Source: Burkholderiales bacterium (lineage in GTDB: Bacteria > Pseudomonadota > Gammaproteobacteria > Burkholderiales > Burkholderiaceae_C). Taken from it: 8,048 bases of DNA. This document shows, in pieces, positions 1 through 6,576 of the stretch (position 1 is its first letter; the number at the start of each line of letters is the position of its first letter). The notes under the pieces are model-generated. The model made no database searches and was not told where the DNA came from. It saw only the letters and a list, made by a program, of their open reading frames with translations. The DNA lies in contig CANHBY010000040.1 in NCBI GenBank assembly GCA_947458895.1, positions 1 to 8,048 on the forward strand, read 5' to 3'. The position numbers were made by a program, and so were the translations under genes.

Positions 1-765
1 CCGGTTAATTTGTGCTGATGCTTGCTCTGAGTCGCCCTGGCTGCGCGAGATATCTCGCTCGATGCGCAGGACGTCGACTTCAGACACGGCGCCGGTGGCA
101 AGCAAGGGCCGTGTTTTGGTGAGTTCTTGATGGCCAATGGACAGGCTGCGTTCAGCGCTGGCTTTGCGCGACTTCATCTCCGAGAGCTCTTGCTGGCGCT
201 GCTGAAGTTGCTGCTGGTTGATGGCAAGCATCGTCATCAGTTCAGACTGGCGACTTTCGAAGAGTGCTTTTTCTCCTTCGGCGATGCGGCGCTCCTCGGG
301 GTCTTGACTGATGGGTGGCGGCTGGAAACTGGTGCCTTCAGCCAAAGCGCTTAAACGGGCCTGGCGGGCCCGCAGGGCAAAGCCTTGCGCAGCGCTTTCG
401 CGTACCCCAGAAGATGCGCGTGTTTCGTCGATTTTGAGCAGCAGCTGGCCGGCCTCTACCACCTCGCCTTCGCGGACCAGAATCGAGGACACTACGCCGC
501 CGTCCAGGCTTTGCACAACCTGTAGCTGGCGTGAGGGGATGACCTTGCCGTCGCCCCGAGTCACTTCATCGACCTTGGCCAGGCTGGCCCAGACCAACAA
601 AGCGAATACGACCACGACCGATGCGCGAACGATCAGTTGCGCGCGCTGGGTGCGCTGGCGCGACATGACCTCATCTGCCTGTGACTCAAAACGGCCATAG
701 CCCATGGGGTCTGGGTTGCCGGAGCTGTGGGGCGTGTTCGGCGAGGATGTGTGGGGCGAGGTCAT
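1..765 (-). CDS. HlyD/LapC-family type I secretion membrane fusion protein (partial, C-terminus off the left edge)
   Basis: This is the periplasmic adaptor of a type I secretion system, linking the inner-membrane ABC exporter to a TolC-like channel. The frame is open for 255 codons from the ATG at 765 to base 1, so the C-terminal part is missing (family members are usually about 400-480 aa). In order it shows a Ser/Pro/His-rich cytoplasmic N-terminus (about 1-40), one membrane helix (about 44-63), a biotinyl-lipoyl-like half domain (about 85-113, with DGGVVSSILVREGEVV), and a Gln/Glu/Arg-rich coiled-coil hairpin from about 120. The likely hairpin tip lies at about 219-239 (RPLLATGAVSEVDVL), the region that contacts TolC-type proteins in this family. 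It starts 22 bases after the stop of the ABC transporter gene on the same strand, so co-transcription is likely. No good Shine-Dalgarno is seen; an internal ATG at 705 is an alternative start. The family call is secure, the exported substrate unknown. Confidence 0.93.
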   Translation of the reverse strand, partial: MTSPHTSSPNTPHSSGNPDPMGYGRFESQADEVMSRQRTQRAQLIVRASVVVVFALLVWASLAKVDEVTRGDGKVIPSRQLQVVQSLDGGVVSSILVREGEVVEAGQLLLKIDETRASSGVRESAAQGFALRARQARLSALAEGTSFQPPPISQDPEERRIAEGEKALFESRQSELMTMLAINQQQLQQRQQELSEMKSRKASAERSLSIGHQELTKTRPLLATGAVSEVDVLRIERDISRSQGDSEQASAQINR

Positions 766-787
766 AAACGCGTGGCGTGGGCTGGGT

Positions 788-2995
788 TCATCCGGACTTG
801 GAAATCCGGCCATGGGCCAGGGCGTCCATGATGGCATCACGCGGCCCGTCAGCCACGATCCTGCCGCTGTCGATCACGATCACTCGGTTAACCAGTGCCA
901 GCATGGAGGTGCGGTGGGTGACGAGCACAACGGTTTTGTCCTGGGCAAAGTCTTGGATGCGATGGGTGAGTTGGGCCTCGGTTGAGAAATCCATGGCGCT
1001 GGTCGGCTCATCCAGCAGTAAAACGGGCGAGTTTTGCAGCAGCGCGCGAGCCAGGCCCACGCTCTGTCTTTGACCGCCCGAGAGGGATTCTCCGCGCTCA
1101 CCCACCAGCAGGTCGAGGCCGCGCGGGTGGCGCTTAACGAAATCTCCCAGGCCCGCAAGCTCCACCGCTTGCATGACGGCCGTATCGTCGGCGTAGGGCA
1201 TGCTCAGTGTGATGTTTTCACGCAGCGTTCCGTAGAGCAGGGTCACGTCTTGCGAAACGTAGGCGACGTTGCGCCGCAGGTCGGCAGGATCAAGTTGGCG
1301 CAGGTCAATGCCGTCGATCAACACAGCGCCCTCAGTGGGTTGGTACAGGCCCATGATCAGGCGCTGAATGGTGGACTTGCCCGAGCCAACACGGCCAATG
1401 AGGGCCACCTTCTCACCTGCTTGGAGCTTGAAGCTCAGACCCTCGAGCGCGCTGTCTTGGCGCTGTGGGTAGTTGAACTTCAGCTGCCGAAATTCGATGT
1501 CACCCGTTAACTGAGGCCGGTGGATGAAGTTCTCCCCGGAGGGGCGCTCAACGGGCTTGCTCATGATTTTGTCGAGCGACTCCAGGGCGGTTCGCGCGCC
1601 TTGGTATTGCATCAACAAGCCCACCAATTGAGCGGCTGGCGCTAAGGCTCTGGACGACAGCATGCTGCTGGCGATCAAGGCGCCCATGGTCAGCTCGCGC
1701 TGGCCAATCAACTCAACGCCGATGAGCACACCCACCACCGTCACCAGTTGGCTGATGAATTGGGTGAGGTATTGAGCGCTGGCCGACAGGCCTCGCATCT
1801 TGACCTGGGTGCCTGCCAAGTACACATTGGCACGCTCCCATTTCGCTTGAATCGTGCTCTGTGCGCCTTGGCTCTTGAGGGTCTCGATGGCGCTCAGGCT
1901 CTCGATCAGGGTGGCGTTGCGCAGTGCGCTGGCTTGCTGGGTTTCTCTCGACAATGTGTGCAACCGATGCTGCAACAACCAGCCCCCACTCAGCACCAGT
2001 CCAAAAGCCACGATCACCGGAATCAGCAGCCAAGGCGAGATCCAAGCCACAACCAGGCCAAAAAGCACGGCAAAGGGCAAATCAACGAGCGCCGTCACGG
2101 TGCTCGATGCGATGAAGTCGCGCACTTGCTCGAAGCCGCGCAGCGTGGAGGCGAAGGAACCTACCGACTCAGGCCGGTGCTCCAGCCGGATGCCCAGCAC
2201 CTTTTCCATCAATGTGGCCGAGATCTCAACATCGATGCGGGCACTGGCCTCGTCCACAAAGCGGCCGCGCAGCAAGCGCATGAACAAATCGGCACACAGC
2301 ACCAGCACCACGCCGGCTGAGAGCGCCCAGAGAGTCTCGGTGGCACGGTTGGGCACCACCCTGTCATAGACATTCATGGTGAACAGCGGCAGCGCCATCG
2401 CGAACAGGTTGATCAGCAGTGCGGCCCACAACACATCACGGTAAACCAAACGCTGCTTGAACACGCTGGCCCAGAACCAATGCCCACGGCGCGTGGTGGA
2501 ATCCTCAGGGGCCCGGGCATCAAAGCGGAAGTGCGGCCGCACGAAAAGCACCACGCCGCTGTAGCGGGCCTCCAGTTCGGCGCGGGGCCAATGCACGCTG
2601 CCCTGGCCAGACTCGGGCAACAACACGCGCGCTTGGCCGGTGGCGGTGTCCCAGCCCAGCAATACGCAAGCCTGACCCTCATCCAGCATGACGATCACAG
2701 GCAAAGTGTGCGCGTCAATCTGGCTCAGCGGCAACTTCTGGAGCTTGGTGGTCAGCCCCAGACGGGCCGCGGCCCGCTCGGCCAATTGAAGCGTCAAACC
2801 CGCGGTGGAAATGGGCAAGCCAGCGCAAAGCGCAGCCCGAGAGGCCGCCACTCCATGCAGTTTGCAGACCTCGATCAGACAGTCGAGCAGTGGGTCAGGG
2901 CGCAGCAGATCTTCGCGCAGGAGGGGCAAAGAACGGCCGGTTGGCTCGGCAGGGTTCGCGCCGGCGCGGTCCGAATGGGCAGTGGCGGGTTTCAT
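788..2995 (-). CDS. Type I secretion permease/ATPase, LapB/LssB-type, with inactive C39-like domain
   Basis: This is an inner-membrane ABC exporter that drives one-step secretion of a large protein, in this subfamily usually an RTX adhesin. The 735 residues contain a C39-peptidase-like domain (about 30-155), a six-helix transmembrane domain (about 185-465; clear hydrophobic helices near 187-207, 224-242, a pair at 300-342, 412-430, 440-465) and an ABC ATPase (about 498-720). ATPase motifs are intact: Walker A GRVGSGKST at 534-542, signature LSGGQ at 638-642, Walker B LLLDE ending D662-E663, D-loop SAMD, and H-loop His694. In the N-terminal domain the position of the catalytic Cys appears to be Pro35 (DPLLDC) and no catalytic His is seen near 108-115, so it should bind rather than cleave its substrate, as in HlyB and LapB. 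The start ATG overlaps the NUDIX stop (ATGA), and the HlyD-type gene follows after 22 bases. Similar lapB genes serve LapA-type adhesins, but the substrate here is not visible. Confidence 0.95.
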   Translation of the reverse strand: MKPATAHSDRAGANPAEPTGRSLPLLREDLLRPDPLLDCLIEVCKLHGVAASRAALCAGLPISTAGLTLQLAERAAARLGLTTKLQKLPLSQIDAHTLPVIVMLDEGQACVLLGWDTATGQARVLLPESGQGSVHWPRAELEARYSGVVLFVRPHFRFDARAPEDSTTRRGHWFWASVFKQRLVYRDVLWAALLINLFAMALPLFTMNVYDRVVPNRATETLWALSAGVVLVLCADLFMRLLRGRFVDEASARIDVEISATLMEKVLGIRLEHRPESVGSFASTLRGFEQVRDFIASSTVTALVDLPFAVLFGLVVAWISPWLLIPVIVAFGLVLSGGWLLQHRLHTLSRETQQASALRNATLIESLSAIETLKSQGAQSTIQAKWERANVYLAGTQVKMRGLSASAQYLTQFISQLVTVVGVLIGVELIGQRELTMGALIASSMLSSRALAPAAQLVGLLMQYQGARTALESLDKIMSKPVERPSGENFIHRPQLTGDIEFRQLKFNYPQRQDSALEGLSFKLQAGEKVALIGRVGSGKSTIQRLIMGLYQPTEGAVLIDGIDLRQLDPADLRRNVAYVSQDVTLLYGTLRENITLSMPYADDTAVMQAVELAGLGDFVKRHPRGLDLLVGERGESLSGGQRQSVGLARALLQNSPVLLLDEPTSAMDFSTEAQLTHRIQDFAQDKTVVLVTHRTSMLALVNRVIVIDSGRIVADGPRDAIMDALAHGRISKSG

Positions 2996-3558
2996 GGCGA
3001 GTCAGTGAATCCTGAAGCGATGTCAGCACAACGGACTGGGAAGTGGGAGCTTTGACGGTCCAGAAAAAAGCAACGCAGCGTGGTGCGAACGGTCTCAAAA
3101 GCTAGCTTGTCCCAGGGAATGTCTTGCTCATCGAAGAGCTTGGCTTCGATGGTTTCGGGGCCGGGGTCAAGATGTGGCCCTAGCATGCGTGCACGGTAGT
3201 AAAGATGAACTTGGCCCACATGCACCACATTGAGCACAGTGTAGAGGCCCTGCAATTCGATCTGCGCGCCGGCTTCTTCAGTCGTTTCTCTGAGCGCGCC
3301 TTGCTCGGTCGTTTCACCCAATTCAAGAAAACCACCCGGCAGCGTCCACAGGCCAAACCGGGGCTCAATGTTGCGTCGACACAGCAAAACTTGCGACATC
3401 CACACTGGCAGGGTGCCCACCACCGCGAGTGGGTTTTCGTAATGGACGGTGCCGCAAGCAGGGCAACTGGCCCGTTCGCGGTTGTCGTCTTGGGGCACGA
3501 AGTAACGCACATGCGTGCCGCAACTTCGGCAGAACTGAATTCGGCGATGAGAGAGCAT
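2992..3558 (-). CDS. NUDIX hydrolase with N-terminal zinc ribbon
   Basis: This 188-residue protein probably cleaves a nucleoside diphosphate linked to another group, such as ADP-ribose, FAD or NADH. The substrate cannot be told from sequence. An N-terminal zinc ribbon has Cys10, Cys13, Cys32 and Cys35, followed by the HYENP segment typical of the Nudix_N_2 type. The Nudix box runs from Gly76 to about Ala98, fits Gx5Ex7REUxEExGU and keeps the metal-binding REttEE core (Arg90-Glu91, Glu94-Glu95). I chose the ATG at 3558 because the ribbon begins eight residues later, as is usual. The frame stays open upstream to 3762, and a double ATG at 3627/3624 preceded by GGGG is the main alternative; neither site has a clear Shine-Dalgarno. 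Its TGA overlaps the ATG of the secretion ATPase, which suggests translational coupling. A housekeeping-type hydrolase heading a secretion operon is unusual, and no functional link is known to me. Confidence 0.9.
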   Translation of the reverse strand: MLSHRRIQFCRSCGTHVRYFVPQDDNRERASCPACGTVHYENPLAVVGTLPVWMSQVLLCRRNIEPRFGLWTLPGGFLELGETTEQGALRETTEEAGAQIELQGLYTVLNVVHVGQVHLYYRARMLGPHLDPGPETIEAKLFDEQDIPWDKLAFETVRTTLRCFFLDRQSSHFPVRCADIASGFTDSP

Positions 3559-3680
3559 GGCTGGTGAGTGTAGCGGGGCGTGCTGCGTCCAGGTGCGGGG
3601 TGTGTCGAAAGCGTGCCGTGGCATCATGACCCCAATACTGCCTACTCTGTGATGGGTTTTGCATTTTGATTCTTCAAACC
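3559..3680. promoter_or_regulatory. Divergent spacer between the NUDIX gene and pgeF
   Basis: These 122 bases separate two genes read in opposite directions, so both promoters should lie here or just inside the starts. The half next to pgeF (about 3630-3680) is clearly more AT-rich than its surroundings, including TTTTGCATTTTGATTC, which suits a promoter. I could not find a convincing -35/-10 pair on either strand. If the NUDIX protein starts at 3627 instead, the spacer shrinks to about 53 bases. Confidence 0.4.
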
Positions 3681-4478
3681 ATGAGCCTAAAACCTGACGC
3701 CACTCGCCCCGCGGACCCTGGCGGCTGGGCGCCTGATTGGCAAACCGTTGGCGTGGGCGCATGGATGTCTCACCGGCTCGGCGGCTGCAGTGCAGCCCCG
3801 TTTGATACCTTGAATCTGGGGTCTGCCGTTGGCGATGACCCCGCGGCTGTGCAGTCCAATCGGCAGATTTTCCAATCGGCCTTGGGAGGGGCTGTGCCGG
3901 TGTTCCTGAAGCAGGTTCATGGCGTCACAGTCGTTCGTCTGACGGCCAACGATCTGGCCAAGGCCATTGGCTTGATGGCCAGCCATGAGGCCGATGCCGC
4001 CGTGACCACTGAGCCAGGCATCGCCTGCACCGTGCAGGTGGCCGATTGCCTGCCGGTGTTGTTTGCGGCGCCACAGGGCAGGGCGGTGGGGGCTGCCCAC
4101 GCCGGTTGGCGCGGTTTGGCTGCAGGCGTACTCGAAGCAACCCTCCAAGAAATTTGTGCCTTAGCTTCTTGCGAGCCTTCGCAGGTTCAGGCTTGGCTGG
4201 GTCCTTGCATCGGCCCGCGCCACTTTGAGGTCGGTCAAGACGTGCGAGAGGCCTTCTCTGCGGCCCCGAGCCAAGCGTTTCGCCCGCAGCCTCAAACCGG
4301 CAAATATCTGGCGAATCTACCGGGCTTAGCTCGTTGGCGTCTTGGCTTGGCAGGTATCCCCGCCCAACAAATTGGCGCAGATGATGGGTGCACCTTCAGT
4401 GATCCTTCAAGGTTCTTTTCCTTCCGAAGAGACCACCTCACCGGCCGCATGGCCGCTGCCATCTGGCGCCTCACCTGA
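3681..4478 (+). CDS. pgeF: Peptidoglycan editing factor PgeF (YfiH, laccase-domain family)
   Basis: This is a 265-residue cytoplasmic protein of the YfiH/DUF152 family. In E. coli, YfiH is described as removing wrongly incorporated L-Ser from UDP-MurNAc peptides. Family members are also reported to act as purine nucleoside phosphorylases or phenol oxidases, and older annotation reads 'multicopper polyphenol oxidase'. Visible family marks are SHRLGGCS (about 30-37), the FDTLNLG segment, and the metal-binding set His80 (KQVHG), Cys123 (VADCLPVLF) and His140 (AHAGWRG). The typical ending has GCTFSDPSRFFSFRRD followed by GRMAA. Length is close to that of E. coli YfiH. I use the ATG at 3681; an in-frame TTG at 3666 would add five residues, and neither has a clear Shine-Dalgarno. 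The 3' end overlaps a convergent small gene by 72 bases. A pgeF gene just upstream of phaC is, from memory, a common Burkholderiales arrangement, but the usual rluD partner is not next to it here. Confidence 0.92.
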   Translation: MSLKPDATRPADPGGWAPDWQTVGVGAWMSHRLGGCSAAPFDTLNLGSAVGDDPAAVQSNRQIFQSALGGAVPVFLKQVHGVTVVRLTANDLAKAIGLMASHEADAAVTTEPGIACTVQVADCLPVLFAAPQGRAVGAAHAGWRGLAAGVLEATLQEICALASCEPSQVQAWLGPCIGPRHFEVGQDVREAFSAAPSQAFRPQPQTGKYLANLPGLARWRLGLAGIPAQQIGADDGCTFSDPSRFFSFRRDHLTGRMAAAIWRLT

Positions 4479-4691
4479 GGCCTCGCCCCCGCTGAGCTTG
4501 CTTTGCTCGGCTGCGCGGCGCCGCGCTCTGCGTGCCGGTGTGCTCCAAAGGTAGATCACGATCGCCAGCGGCAAAAGCCCATACAACAATAAGGTGAAAA
4601 ACGCGCCCAAGAGGGTGCCTTGCGAACTCGTGGCCTCCGAGATCGACATCATCAACACGACATAAACCCAGCCAATGATCAGCAAATACAT
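4407..4691 (-). CDS. Small two-helix membrane protein of unknown function
   Basis: I do not recognise a named family. The 94-residue product has two strongly hydrophobic stretches (about 1-18, and 27-49 with TLLLYGLLPLAIVIYLW). A basic cluster follows (PARRARRRAA, about 52-61), then a hydrophilic Gly/Ser/Glu-rich tail. By the positive-inside rule the tail should be cytoplasmic. The start and both helices lie outside any other gene, in sequence with coding-like composition, which argues that the gene is real. The last 23 codons and the stop lie antisense over the end of pgeF. It is divergent from phaC, with 88 bases between the starts. Upstream of the ATG at 4691 there is no good Shine-Dalgarno (GATTACGGT precedes it). 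Its place next to PHA genes may be positional only; no role in PHA metabolism can be inferred. Confidence 0.68.
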   Translation of the reverse strand: MYLLIIGWVYVVLMMSISEATSSQGTLLGAFFTLLLYGLLPLAIVIYLWSTPARRARRRAAEQSKLSGGEASGEAPDGSGHAAGEVVSSEGKEP

Positions 4692-4713
4692 ACCGTAATC
4701 TGAGAAAGAATCC

Positions 4714-4719
4714 TATAAT
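4714..4719 (+). promoter_or_regulatory. Candidate -10 box (TATAAT) of the phaCAB operon
   Basis: A perfect TATAAT lies in an AT-rich spacer (about 4695-4735) inside otherwise GC-rich DNA, 60 bases before the phaC start codon. No good TTGACA-like -35 box lies 16-18 bases upstream (TACCGT and neighbours), and there is no TG extension, so it may need an activator or be weak. A start near 4726 would give a leader of about 54 bases. The same AT-rich patch could also serve the divergent small membrane gene. Confidence 0.5.
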
Positions 4720-4769
4720 TTGAAAAATTAACAGGCCTTTGTGACCATTTTCACGGTGCACTGGCCCCC

Positions 4770-4775
4770 AAGGAG
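4770..4775 (+). promoter_or_regulatory. Shine-Dalgarno site that sets the phaC GTG start
   Basis: AAGGAG lies four bases before the GTG at 4780. It is the only strong ribosome-binding site in the phaC leader and is the reason to prefer 4780 over the in-frame GTG at 4741, which lacks one and would place this site inside the coding region. Confidence 0.75.
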
Positions 4776-4779
4776 ACAC

Positions 4780-6531
4780 GTGAACGCCACCATCGACACC
4801 CACGCAGCCTCGGCTGAGAAGTCTGCCTCGATTCCCTTCGGGCGCCCCCCCGCAGCCGACATTCTGGAGTCCAGCTGGAAAGAAGCCTTCAAGTCGGTCT
4901 CATCGCTGAGCCTACCAGCGTCGGTCTTGAGTGAGCTTCAGTCGCAGTATGTGGCGCAGGCCACTGCCCTGTGGAACGAAACCCTGCAGAGGATGCAACC
5001 TTCCGAGGTGCCTGTCCAAGAGGCCAGCGTATCACCTCCGCCAGCCATTCCCGATCGCCGTTTTGCCGCCAAAGATTGGGCCGAAAACCCCATGTCGGCT
5101 TTTGTGGCCCAGCTTTATTTGCTCAATGCGCGCACGCTGGTGGCCTTGGCTGATCAACTGCAGGGCGACGAAAAAGCTTGCCAGCGCGTTCGGTTCGCGG
5201 TGCAACAGTGGGTCGATGCTTCTGCGCCGAGCAACTACCTGGCGCTCAACCCTGAAGCGCTGCGCTTGGCAGTGGAAACCAAGGGCGAGAGCCTGGCGCA
5301 GGGCATGCGCCAACTGATGCGTGACTTGCGCCAGGGCCATGTCTCGCAGACCGACGAGAGCCAATTCGAGGTGGGCCGCAATGTGGCGACCAGTGAAGGT
5401 GCGGTGGTCTTTGAGAATGCGATCTTCCAGCTCATTGAATACAAGCCGCTCACGGCCAAGGTGTATGAGCGCCCCCTGTTGTTCGTGCCGCCCTGTATCA
5501 ACAAGTACTACATCCTTGATCTGCAGCCCGAAAACTCGCTGATTCGCTACGCCGTCGAGCAAGGCCACCGGGTGTTCGTCATCAGCTGGCGAAATGCCAA
5601 TGAAAGTTTGGCCCGTGCCACCTGGGACGACTACGTCGAGCATGCCGTGATGCGCGCCATCTCCGTCGTGAGTGAGGTGAGTCGGCAGCCCGCCATCAAT
5701 GCCCTGGGCTTTTGCGTCGGGGGCACCCTGCTCTCCACGGCTTTGGCGGTGCACGCTGCGCGTGGTGAACAGCCCGTGGCCAATGTCACGCTGCTGACAA
5801 CCTTCCTCGATTTCAGTGAAACCGGTGTGCTCGATGTGTTCGTCGATGAAGCCACTGTGTCTGTGCGTGAAGCCACCATTGGCCACCGCAACCCCTTGGG
5901 TGGGTTGCTCAAGGGGCAAGAACTGGCCTCCACTTTCAGCGCTCTGCGCCCCAATGACCTGGTGTGGAACTATGTGGTGGGTAACTACCTCAAGGGCCAA
6001 ACCCCACCGCCTTTCGATTTGCTCTACTGGAATAACGACAGCACCAACCTGCCAGGGCCCATGTACTGCTGGTATCTGCGCAACACCTATCTCGAAAACA
6101 ACCTGGTGCATCCCAGCAAGCTTCGTGTGTGCGGCGAGCCGATTGATTTGCGCCTCATTGAATCCGATGCCTACATTTACGCTTCGCGTGAAGACCACAT
6201 CGTTCCCTGGGAAAGTGCTTATCGCACAGTGAATCTGTTGCCTGGCAAGAAGCGTTTTGTGCTGGGGGCTTCGGGCCACATTGCCGGCGTGATCAATCCT
6301 CCAGCCAAGAAAAAACGCAGCCATTGGGTTGGCCGCACCAATGCCTTGCCCGCCAAGGCTGGGCAGTGGATGGAAAAATCAGTAGAACACGCAGGCAGTT
6401 GGTGGACCGACTGGGCACAATGGCTGGTTGGTCGCTCGGGCCGCCTGGTGGCTGCGCCCAAGACCTTCGGTAATAAGCAGTACCCAGCGATCGAGCCCGC
6501 ACCGGGCCGTTATGTCAAAGAGAAATCCTGA
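4780..6531 (+). CDS. phaC: Class I poly(3-hydroxyalkanoate) synthase
   Basis: PhaC polymerises (R)-3-hydroxyacyl-CoA, chiefly 3-hydroxybutyryl-CoA, into polyester at the surface of PHA granules. With the GTG start at 4780 it has 583 residues, close to the 589 of Cupriavidus necator PhaC1. It has a variable N-terminal part (about 1-90), then the PhaC N domain with PPCINKYYILDLQPENS (about 236-252), and an alpha/beta-hydrolase core. The lipase-like box GFCVGG carries the nucleophile Cys312. Asp472 (SREDH) and His500 (GASGHIAG) complete the triad. The spacing Cys-160-Asp-28-His is nearly that of C. necator (C319, D480, H508). Trp417 in the YWNN segment matches the tryptophan linked to dimerisation there. 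phaA follows after 45 bases and phaB after that, the classic phaCAB order for short-chain PHB. The single-subunit length and the lack of a phaE or phaR subunit partner nearby support class I. The identification is secure. Confidence 0.98.
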   Translation: MNATIDTHAASAEKSASIPFGRPPAADILESSWKEAFKSVSSLSLPASVLSELQSQYVAQATALWNETLQRMQPSEVPVQEASVSPPPAIPDRRFAAKDWAENPMSAFVAQLYLLNARTLVALADQLQGDEKACQRVRFAVQQWVDASAPSNYLALNPEALRLAVETKGESLAQGMRQLMRDLRQGHVSQTDESQFEVGRNVATSEGAVVFENAIFQLIEYKPLTAKVYERPLLFVPPCINKYYILDLQPENSLIRYAVEQGHRVFVISWRNANESLARATWDDYVEHAVMRAISVVSEVSRQPAINALGFCVGGTLLSTALAVHAARGEQPVANVTLLTTFLDFSETGVLDVFVDEATVSVREATIGHRNPLGGLLKGQELASTFSALRPNDLVWNYVVGNYLKGQTPPPFDLLYWNNDSTNLPGPMYCWYLRNTYLENNLVHPSKLRVCGEPIDLRLIESDAYIYASREDHIVPWESAYRTVNLLPGKKRFVLGASGHIAGVINPPAKKKRSHWVGRTNALPAKAGQWMEKSVEHAGSWWTDWAQWLVGRSGRLVAAPKTFGNKQYPAIEPAPGRYVKEKS

Positions 6532-6566
6532 AGCATTCAGAGATCTCTCATTCACAAATAAACAAT

Positions 6567-6570
6567 GGAG
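6567..6570 (+). promoter_or_regulatory. Shine-Dalgarno site of phaA
   Basis: GGAG lies six bases before the ATG at 6577. An in-frame ATG at 6565 would overlap this site and add four residues not typical of thiolases, so 6577 is the better start. The spacer between phaC and phaA (6532-6576) also holds the ten-base palindrome AGAGATCTCT at 6539-6548, too short to call a regulatory site. Confidence 0.75.
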
Positions 6571-6576
6571 ACAAGC

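Noticed and set aside
1748..3055. Plus-strand open frames of 190 and 191 codons over the secretion ATPase gene
   Set aside because: They are in codon register antisense to a clear ABC exporter, are rich in Gln/His/Arg, and show no domain of their own.
3666..3680. TTG start for pgeF, five residues upstream
   Set aside because: A rare start codon without a clear ribosome site; the ATG at 3681 gives the usual family length.
3559..3762. N-terminal extension of the NUDIX protein up to 3762
   Set aside because: It would run into the pgeF coding region and add about 68 residues without a domain before the zinc ribbon. Only the shorter alternative at 3627 remains possible.
4741..4779. Longer phaC with a GTG start at 4741
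   Set aside because: It has no Shine-Dalgarno, while AAGGAG precedes the GTG at 4780; the added 13 residues are not a known part of PhaC.
5032..6324. A 430-codon open frame antisense to phaC
   Set aside because: It shares codon boundaries with phaC, so a stop would need Leu TTA/CTA or Ser TCA codons in phaC, which this GC-rich gene hardly uses. The product has no recognisable domain, and the plus strand clearly encodes PhaC.
6539..6548. Palindrome AGAGATCTCT between phaC and phaA as an operator
   Set aside because: Ten bases of self-complementarity with no repeat copy elsewhere in the operon spacers; easily due to chance.
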